From NCBI GenBank assembly GCA_947044405.1, contig CAMRHE010000011.1, forward strand, positions 9,733,001-9,797,000: 64,000 nt of DNA, written 5' to 3'. The notes below the pieces were generated by a model. The model searched no databases. It worked only from the letters and a program-made list of their open reading frames with translations, and was not told the origin of the DNA. Source of the stretch: Leptodactylus fallax. Taxonomy: Eukaryota > Chordata > Amphibia > Anura > Leptodactylidae. Position numbers and translations under genes: made by a program. Shown in pieces: positions 57,010 to 64,000 of the stretch. Every line of letters starts with the position of its first letter. Position 1 is the first letter of the stretch.

Positions 57010-57528
57010 TTGAAATAACTTGAAATAATCATTTTTGTATGACTTTATAAGTCTATCACATCCTTCTGGAGGAATTGTGGCCCACTCTTCTTTACTATGT
57101 TGCTTCAGTCCATTGAGGTTTGTGAGCATTTATTTATGTACAGTTCTTTCGAGGTTCTGCCACAGGCTCCGCCACAGAATTTCAATTGAGTTGAAGGCTG
57201 GAATGTGACAGAGCCATTGCAACATCTTGATTGTTTTCTATATCAGCCATTCAGTTGTAGGTTTGCTCATGTGCTTGGGATCATTGTCCTGTTGCATGAC
57301 CGAGTTTCCACCACACTTTAAGGTACACTTAATTTTTCACATTGCTTCTGTATTTTTAACTACTTTTATTTGAATAAACAATAAAAGTGTGTTTGCCATG
57401 TGTTGTTATTCATCTGAGGTTGTATCTACCTAATTTTAAGACGTTCTAAGTGCCAGATATTTTTATTATATAGGACCATAGAATTCCAAGATGGTGTTTT
57501 TCTTATGACTGTAGATGTTTGCAAAGAT
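57010..57528 (-). pseudogene. Tc1/mariner transposase relic, minus strand
   Basis: The complement of 57270-57310 reads QQDNDPKHMS, the second catalytic Asp region. The complement of 57170-57200 fits the FNSIEILW block with the final Glu. A terminus-like TATGACTGTA occurs near 57520. Two relics in opposite orientation therefore abut here. Confidence 0.6.
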
Positions 57529-57688
57529 CTTTTTATACCTTGGACTATAATTGTAACAAAGTAGCAACGAGTACATCTAGAGGAAATAATCTTATCACCT
57601 CATCCTAAAACTGATTTGATTACTATAAGCCAAGTAAGACTGTAGCGCTCTTTGACGTTATGATTATTAATTTACTGAAAGATTTTAA

Positions 57689-58083
57689 AGGGAGTCTGTC
57701 ATCAGTAAATTGGTTACAAACCGAATTACATTACCTTTTAGAGGTGATTCTACAGTTTGAAAAAAGGCCTCTCTTATTCAACTTGGGAGAACAATTTTCA
57801 TGCAAATCACTGATCTATTCAAATGCAAATGATGGTGAAATTATTTTTGTGTGGGAATTTAGAGATGAGACCAAAGCACAGCCAATCCAAGGCATGCTCT
57901 GCTACCAAGCTACCTTCCCCACAGCCCCTAAAGCTCTTTTCCCCTTATTTGCATATGAATAAAACTCTCATTTACATAAACATGGGGCTCTAAAGCTGTA
58001 TAACAGAGGCATATTTGGAAAAAATTGTACCTCTACATGGTACTGTGATTAAGCTTATAAACAATTTACTGCTGACACTCCAT
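57689..58083. repeat. TTAA-flanked MITE
   Basis: The ends AGGGAGTCTGTCATCAG and GCTGACACTCCAT are inverted complements with a shared AGTAAATTG inner part. TTAA lies on both sides (57685-57688 and 58084-58087). About 395 bp, non-coding. The 100-codon frame across it (57660-57962) is not a gene. Probably piggyBac- or Kolobok-type. Confidence 0.65.
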
Positions 58084-58099
58084 TTAAAAAGGCACCTAA

Positions 58100-59216
58100 A
58101 TTGCTAGAGATGGGCCTTTGATCCAATAATTCATTTTGAATCTGACTTCAGCTGGATCCTACCTAGTTATGACCCCTCTATCTGCTGATTTAGTAAGTCC
58201 ATGTGTCTGCTGATTGACTTTTGATGACTCCTTATTTCAGTCACTTAAGCCTATTATGTGACCAGCATCACATCCACCACCAAAGCTGTCTAAAGCCCTG
58301 TCCACACATATTAACCAATGACTGCACCCTGTTGCAGGTAAAGCTTCAGTTTTACACGTAACAACATGCATTTATCAGCCTCCATGGGTTGGTGGGAATT
58401 TGGGTCCAGAGGTAGTCACATGGTATGTCCTTCACCATTACAAAGCCAATTTGTTTGAACCCTTAACTGCTAATTCTTCTAGCTCTTCTTTAATCTACTA
58501 TTCTTGACCCTTCAGATGCCACACTTAATAGTTTTTTGTATAGTGTTATATTGGTAGTCATATGACCTGAAATTATTCCAGACTGGGTAATTCTAGATGA
58601 AGATTATGGCTGGAATTCAAGTCTCGATATTGCAAAAGTCAAAGTCAACGTGGAGAAATTTATCATAAGGTTTTGATTGCAGTCCATTGTTAAAGGAAAT
58701 GCACAACTGCATTTATAAACAATGATCATTTATATAGTAACACTAACTTAATGGCATCCACAATGCACGCAAATTCTAATTCATGATTTTAATGAACAAT
58801 ATTAACAGAATTCTTAAATAAATCTCTATGTCTTGCATTTTATTTTTTAAACAGCTCCAATGTTGTAATCATAGTAAAGTGGTTTATAATTTCACACTAG
58901 TTCTACTTTGCTATTTTTGTCTAAGTTCCTTTTTAAGCTTAATTAAAATGTTGATTAACATATTCTTCTTGGATTTATTTCTTATCACTGAGAAAATTAT
59001 GTGGAACAAGCGTAGAATTGGAATAATGAGAATGAAATATTTATCCTTTATACAATTAATGTGTATGTTGCCTGTTTAAAATATATAATAAAGGACAAAA
59101 GTAAAGGTAAAACTTTTAAAAAGTAGCAGAGTTATGTGTCTAGAATTTATATAATTTATAGCATGTTATCTGAGACTTTAGAATGCATTGTAAGTAATAA
59201 TAAGAGTTATCAGTGA
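58100..59216. other. Unassigned, with a TAGAGATGGGC-end fragment
   Basis: GCTAGAGATGGGCCTTTGAT at 58102 looks like another truncated terminus of the TAGAGATG family. The rest, including the AT-rich frame at 58828-59079, has no recognised identity. Confidence 0.35.
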
Positions 59217-59445
59217 CTAGAGACAGGCAAACCTCAAGATTAGTTTGATGTTCAAGTTCTACGTATCGGGTCCCTAATTCATTTCAGGACAAACAAGCTC
59301 GATACGAACTACACTTAAAATTGGCTTAAAACATACTGTAGAATACTCTTAGGGCTCCTAGAAACCTATCTATCCAATCTCTAGCTCTCTAAGGCAAACA
59401 CAGCAAAAGTTATGTCAAAGTGAACTTGACATGTATGTCTATTGA
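59217..59445 (+). repeat. hAT-like dispersed repeat (copy of 800-1011)
   Basis: Begins CTAGAGACAGGCAAACCTCA and shares GAATACTCTTAGGGCTCCTA and TAAGGCAAACACAGC-type blocks with 800-1011 in the opposite orientation. Confidence 0.55.
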
Positions 59446-59689
59446 AAAACGCACGGTAAACAGAGGATACAAACTCAGAGTTTAACCATACACTGCGCTG
59501 ACACTCACTTTCACACATCTGACATTTAAAACGCTCCAAAAATTACCCATTTATTAGGGAAATGTGTGTGCCATGTTTTTTTCCATGCCAAATTCATTTT
59601 GATAGAAGTCATTTTTACCAAGATATCTATAGCTAGCTATCTATGACAGTTTTGTCCTTTTAGGTGTTACAAAGCCACTGGCATTCAGT
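59446..59689. other. Unassigned sequence
   Basis: No features recognised. Confidence 0.3.
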
Positions 59690-60000
59690 ACTCATCCCTT
59701 TGTTTGATGCAAATAATATGCTTGTTACTGTGTAAGCAGCAGATCATACAGCCTGCCATCCTTGCCAGCATATGCGTAGACCCAGGGGCCTGCCATGGTT
59801 CATGTTCTTGGCCACCATGATCATCGTCAACATCATCATCTTGAAACAGATAAGTTTCAGACTCATCTGGCTGTGCCTGTGACATATGAAGGGCCCCCTC
59901 TGCATCCAAGGAAGTGTCTTCCTCGTCTTCCTTCCTTTACAGTCTAGGAGTCCCAGTTCTTCTACCATAATGACCCGGAGGTGGATTCGGTTTCCTGTAA
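59690..60000 (-). pseudogene. hAT transposase C-terminal acidic fragment
   Basis: The minus frame encodes LHMSQAQPDESETYLFQDDD and HGGQEHEPWQAPGS. The matching region of 38840-38990 on the plus strand has the same order (SQTQP, YLFQND, GQEH). It is therefore the tail of the same hAT family. Only about 75 residues remain. Confidence 0.55.
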
Positions 60001-60153
60001 GACATACAATAGAGTGAAAATTGGGAATTTGATACTGTATTGGGTGAATACAAAACAAATGCTGAAATAACAGAGATTCTTTTTTTACATTAGTCAAGAA
60101 TGCACTACAAATACTATGACTACCACTACTATTGTACTACTGTGTGTGATGTA

Positions 60154-61728
60154 GTTAGGTCCATAAATATTTGGACAGAGACAACATTTTTCTAATTTTG
60201 GTTCTGTACATTACCACAATGAATTTTGAACAAAACAATTCAGTTGCAGTTGAAGTTCAGACTTTCAGCTTTAATTCAGTGGGTTGAAAAAAATGGTTGC
60301 ATAAAAATGTGAGGAACTATAAAGCATTTATTAAACACAATCCCTTCATTTCAGGGGCTCAAAAGTAATTTGACAAATTAAATAATTGTAAATAAAATGT
60401 TCATTTCTAATACTTGGTTGTTCACCCTTTGTTGGCAATAAGTGCCTGAAGTCTTGAATTCATGGACATCACCAGACGCCGCTGTGTTTCCTGCTTTTTA
60501 ATGCTCTGCCAGGCCTTTACTGCATCAGTTTTCAGTTGTTGTTTCTTTGTGGCCTTTCTGTCTGAAGTTTAGTCTTTAACAAGTGAAATGCATGCTCAAT
60601 TGGGTTGAAATCAGGTGACTGACTTAGCCATTCAAGAATATTCCACTTCTTTGCTTTAATGAACTCCTGGGTTGCTTTGCCTTTCTGTTTTGGGTCATTG
60701 TCCATCCATGTTATGAAACACCGACCAATCAGTTTGGCTGCATTTGACCACACAGTATGTCTCTGAATACCTCAGAATTCATCCGGCTTCTTCAGTCCTG
60801 TGTCAAATCATCAATAAACACTAGTGACCCAGTGCCACTGGCAGTCATGCATGCCCAAGTCATCACACTGCCTCTGCCATGTTTTACAGATGATGTGGTA
60901 TGCTTGTGGTAGAGGTTGATCTTGGTTTCATCTGTCCAAAGAATGTTCTTCCAGAACTGTGCTGACTTTTTTTTTAGATGTTTTTTAGCAAAGTCCAAAC
61001 TAGCCTTTTTATTCTTGAGGCTTATGAGTGGCTTGCACCGTGCAATGAACCCTCTGTATTTACTTTCATGCAGTCTTCTCTTTATGGAAGATTTGGATAT
61101 TGATACGCCTACATCCTGGAGAGTGTTGTTTACTTGGTTGGCTGTTGTGAAGGGGTTTCTCTTCACCATGATAATTATTCTGCGATCATCTACCACTGTT
61201 GTTTTCCGTGGGCGTCCAGGTCTTTTTGCATTGATGCGTTCACCAGTGCTTTCTTTCTTTCTCAGGATGTACCGAACTGTAGATTGTGCCACTCCTAATA
61301 TTGTAGCAATTTCTGTTTTCGCAGCTTAAGGATGGCTTGTTTCACCTGCATGGAGAGCTCCTTTGACAGCATATTTTCTTCACAGCAAAATCTTCCAAAT
61401 GCAAGCACCACACCTCAAATCAACTCCAGTCCTTTTATCTGCTTAATTGAGAATTACATAATGAAGGAATTGCCCATACGTTCCCATGAAACAGCCTTTG
61501 AGTCAATTGTCCAAATTACTTTTGGTCCCTTCAAAAACAGGGTGGCACATGTTAAGGAGCTGAAACTCCTAAACTCTTCATGAGATTTTAATGTGGGTAC
61601 CCTCAAATGAAATCTGAAAGTCTGGACTTTATGTCAATGTCCATTATATAACTATAACTTGAATATGTTTCCGTAAACAGGTAAAAAAAAAAATTGTGTC
61701 AGTGTCCAAATATATATGGACCTAACTG
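60154..61728 (-). mobile_element. Tc1/mariner element (GTTAGGTCCATA termini)
   Basis: Left GTTAGGTCCATAAATATTTG and right CAAATATATATGGACCTAAC are inverted complements. TA flanks the right end (61729-61730), and the left end keeps TA but has lost the first two terminal bases. Inverted repeats of roughly 200 bp, with shared AGTCTGGACTTT/AAGTTCAGACTTTC blocks. 1.58 kb. Confidence 0.88.
60407..61372 (-). pseudogene. Tc1/mariner transposase of the GTTAGGTCC element, inactivated
   Basis: The minus-strand ATG at about 61372 starts [18 protein letters not shown] frameshift near 61325 leads to the frame at 60792-61292. That frame carries the second DNA-binding part, GRPRKT, and the first catalytic Asp in LWTDETKI. 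A small deletion or frameshift near 60775 precedes 60532-60753, which holds the second Asp (WMDNDPKQKG) and the final Glu (SPDFNPIEHAF), 34 residues apart. The C-terminus near 60407 reads ANKG-stop-TTKY. Two frameshifts and a stop make it inactive. Confidence 0.85.
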
Positions 61729-61730
61729 TA

Positions 61731-61816
61731 TATATAGAATTACATATGCACAGTGTACTTGTGCATACAGAGTAACGCTTAAAATATTTTGTTAAGATTA
61801 AGAACAATGCTCCTTC
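61731..61816 (+). repeat. Dispersed repeat fragment (family of 14480-14794)
   Basis: CTTAAAATATTTTGTTAAGA and the upstream GTGCATACAGAGTAACG match 63765-63825. Flanks the right end of the Tc1 element. Confidence 0.45.
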
Positions 61817-62036
61817 AGGTTAAGGCCCCACGTTGCGGAAACACAGCTTTTTTTGGTGCAGATTTTGTTGCGGTTTTTTGAGCCAAAGCCAACAATGGCT
61901 ACAAAAGGAGTGGGAAATATAAAGGAAGTTCTTATACTTCTACCTTCTGCTGAATCCACTCCTGGCTTTAGCTCAAAAAACCTCAACAAAATCTGCAATG
62001 AAAAAAGCTGCTTTTCCGCAACGTGGGGCCTTAGCC
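61817..62036. repeat. Foldback MITE (AAGGCCCCACGTTGC family)
   Basis: The ends are TTAAGGCCCCACGTTGCGG and CCGCAACGTGGGGCCTTAG. Two arms of about 100 bp face each other around GGAAGTTCTTATACTTC. Same family as 26529-26742, with better preserved ends. All reading frames across it are hairpin artefacts. Confidence 0.8.
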
Positions 62037-62135
62037 TCATGCTGTGTATAGATCAGACCAGACCGACGCGGGAAAAAAAAAATTCCCAAATGTTTTTTTA
62101 CATAAGCAAAGGATGCACTACTAATACTACAGCTA

Positions 62136-63723
62136 CAGTGGAGAAAAAAGTATTTAGTCAGCCACCAATTGTGCAAGTTCTCCCAATTAAAAAGATGAGA
62201 GAGGCCTGTAATTGACATCATAGGTAGACCTCAACTATGAAAGACAAAATGAGAAAACATATCTAGAAAATCACATTGTCTGATTTTTTAAGAATTTAGT
62301 TGCAAATTATGGTGGAAAATAAGTATTTTTTCACCTACAAACAAGCAAGATTTCTGGCTCTCACAGACCTGTAACTTCTTCTTTAAGAGGCTCCTCTGTC
62401 CTCCACTCATTACCTGTAGTAATGGCACCTGTTTGACATTGTTATCAGTATAAAAGACACCTGTCCACAACCTCAAACAGTCACACTCCAAACTCCACTA
62501 TGGTGAAGACCAAAGAGTTGTGGAAGGACACCAGAAACAAAATTGTAGACCTGCACTAGGCTGGCAAGACTGAATCTGAAATAGGCAAGCAGCTTGGTGT
62601 GAAGAAATCAACTGTGGGTGATATAATTGGAAAATGGAAGACATACAAGGCCACTGATAATCTCCCTCGATCAGGGGCTCCACACAAGATCTCACCCCGT
62701 GGGGTCAAAATGTTCACAAGAACGGTGAACAAAAATCCCAGAACCACATGGGAAGACCTAGTGAATGACCTGCAGAAAGCTGGGACTAATGTAAGAAAGG
62801 CTACCGTCAGTAACACACTACGCCGCCAGGGACTCAGATCCTGCAGTGCCAGACGTGTCCCCCTGCTTAAGCCAGTACATATCCGGGCCCGTCTGAAGTT
62901 TGCTAGAGAGCACTTGGATGTTCCAGAAGAGTATTGGGAGAATGACATATGGTCAGATGAAGCCAAAGTAGAACTGTTTGGTAGAAACACAACTCGTCAT
63001 GTTTAGAGGAGAGTGAATGCTGAGTTGCATCCAAAGAACACCGTATCTACTGTGAAGCTAGGGGTGGCAACATCATGCTTTGGGGCTGTTTCGCTGCAAA
63101 GGGACCAGGACGACTGATCCGTGTACATGAAAGAATGAATGGGGCCATGTATTGTGAGATTTTGAGTGCAAACGTCCTTCCATCAGTAAGGGCATTGAAG
63201 ATGAAACGTGGCTGAGTCTTTCAGCATGAAAATGATCCCAAGCACACAGCCAGGGCAACGAAGGAGTGGCTTCGTAAGAAGCATTTCAAGGTCCTGGAGT
63301 GGCCTAGCCAGTCTCCAGATCTCAACCACATAGAAAACCTTTGGAGGGAGTTGAAAGTCCGTGTTGCCCAGCGACAGCCCCAAAACATCACTGCTCTAGA
63401 GGAGATCTGCATGGAGGAATGGGCCAACATACCTGCAACAGTGTGAAGACTTACAGAAAACGTTTGACTTCTGTCATTGCCAACAAAGGATATATAACAA
63501 AGTATTGAGATGAACTTTTGTTATTGACCAAATACTTATTTTCCACCATAATTTGCAAATAAATTCTTTAAAAATCAGACAATGTGATTTTCTGGATTTG
63601 TTTTCTCATTTAGTCTCTCATAGTTGAGGTCTACCTATGATGTCAATTACAGGCCTCTCTCATCTTTTTAAGTGGGAGAACTTGCACAATTGGTGGTTTA
63701 CTAAATACTTTCTTTCCCCACTG
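62136..63723 (+). mobile_element. Tc1/mariner (DD34E) element, copy 4
   Basis: CAGTGGAGAAAAAAGTATTT to TTTCTTTCCCCACTG, flanked by TA (62134-62135 and 63724-63725). 1588 bp, with inverted repeats of about 200 bp. Same family as 11111-13860 and 42126-43732. Confidence 0.92.
62500..63508 (+). pseudogene. Tc1 transposase (DD34E), copy 4, inactivated
   Basis: The ATG at 62500 gives [19 protein letters not shown] and then an in-frame TAG. The frame continues ([18 protein letters not shown]) into [18 protein letters not shown] and the first catalytic Asp in IWSDEAKV at about 62960. A TAG replaces Trp near 63004 and a one-base loss near 63060 shifts the frame. The second catalytic Asp has become Glu-coding in the frame read ([11 protein letters not shown]) near 63225. 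[11 protein letters not shown] holds the final Glu. About 13 bp are missing near 63445 compared with copy 3. The end, GYITKY, is at 63508. Confidence 0.85.
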
Positions 63724-63725
63724 TA

Positions 63726-63892
63726 CCGCTAGTACTATTGTGTGTGACATATATCTAGAATAAAAAATGTGCACACAGAGCTCTTGCACATACACAGAAA
63801 TGCTTAAAATATTTTGTTCAGATTAACAAAATGTTAACTCTTGCCCAAAAAAGTCATTAAGAAAATATTTCTCACTAACAGGATTGTCTTCT
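63726..63892 (+). repeat. Dispersed repeat (family of 14480-14794)
   Basis: CACTAACAGGATTGTCTTC, AATGTTAACTCTTGCCC and TTGTTCAGATTAACAAA match the reverse complement of 14480-14794. The part before the Tc1 insertion is at about 62095-62135. Confidence 0.55.
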
Positions 63893-63896
63893 TAAC

Positions 63897-64000
63897 CCCT
63901 TTCCGCCAGAAGAATTTTTGGATTTTTGTTTTTGACTCCCCCCTTCCAAACCCCATAACTTTTTTACTTTTCCGTTCCCAGAGCCATATGAGGTCTTAAT
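63897..64000 (+). mobile_element. Start of a second TTAA-type element (cut by the window end)
   Basis: TTAA at 63893-63896 is followed by CCCCTTTCCGCCAGAAG. This terminus style matches the element at 23725-27155. The body leaves the window. Confidence 0.4.

Noticed and set aside
57660..57962. 100-codon frame that looks gene-like
   Set aside because: It spans the left terminus and interior of a TTAA-flanked MITE.

Overview
This window is intergenic DNA from a large, transposon-saturated vertebrate genome, most likely an anuran amphibian. The reasons are several Tc1/mariner families with long inverted repeats, hAT, piggyBac, L1-like and Gypsy elements, a Penelope-like element and short foldback repeats, combined with low GC and no recognisable host exon. 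A fish or other amphibian is not excluded. Almost every supported feature is a mobile element or its wreckage. The one long, apparently undamaged coding sequence is a Tc1/mariner transposase at 16576-17592.

Layout. 1-6.1 kb: foldback repeats, a minus-strand L1-like fragment, a Penelope-type terminal fragment and a piggyBac transposase relic. 6.1-8.2 kb: a Penelope-type terminal fragment split by a hAT element that has a perfect 8-bp target duplication. 10-13.9 kb: L1 and Tc1 relics, then a Tc1 element (DD34E) whose terminal repeat is itself split by another hAT element. 14.8-18.4 kb: a three-level nest, in which a foldback MITE is split by a Tc1/mariner element with 35 residues between its last two catalytic positions, and that element is split by the intact transposase-bearing element. 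18.7-23.7 kb: a BED-finger hAT relic and an endogenous-retrovirus pol relic split by a third hAT. 23.7-27.2 kb: a TTAA-flanked non-autonomous element built from degenerate units of about 370 bp. 27.3-37.4 kb: a Gypsy/Ty3 LTR retrotransposon on the minus strand, with both LTRs, PBS and PPT regions, interrupted by a MITE, two Tc1 fragments and a different DNA transposon at about 27.96-30.65 kb. 37.4-43.7 kb: hAT and L1 relics, a palindrome-bearing repeat and another Tc1 copy. 43.9-48.5 kb: a Penelope-like element with reverse transcriptase, a GIY-YIG endonuclease relic, long inverted pseudo-LTRs and a hammerhead-ribozyme-like motif. 50.4-54.9 kb: a large hAT with a 35-bp minisatellite. 54.9-56.4 kb: L1 3' end. 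56.5-64 kb: further Tc1, hAT and MITE copies, and the start of a second TTAA-type element.

The most interesting object is the transposon at about 27956-30655. It has inverted termini of roughly 100 bp and a two-exon gene with good splice sites. The protein carries N-terminal Cys pairs and a D...D...CxxC...HxH...E pattern that resembles an RNase H-fold transposase. Upstream of the gene lie two perfect three-unit heat-shock elements followed by a TATA box. It sits inside the Gypsy integrase. Other notable signals are hammerhead-like motifs in three Penelope-derived termini, unrelated minisatellites inside each of several hAT elements, and a palindrome/CpG module shared by otherwise different elements.
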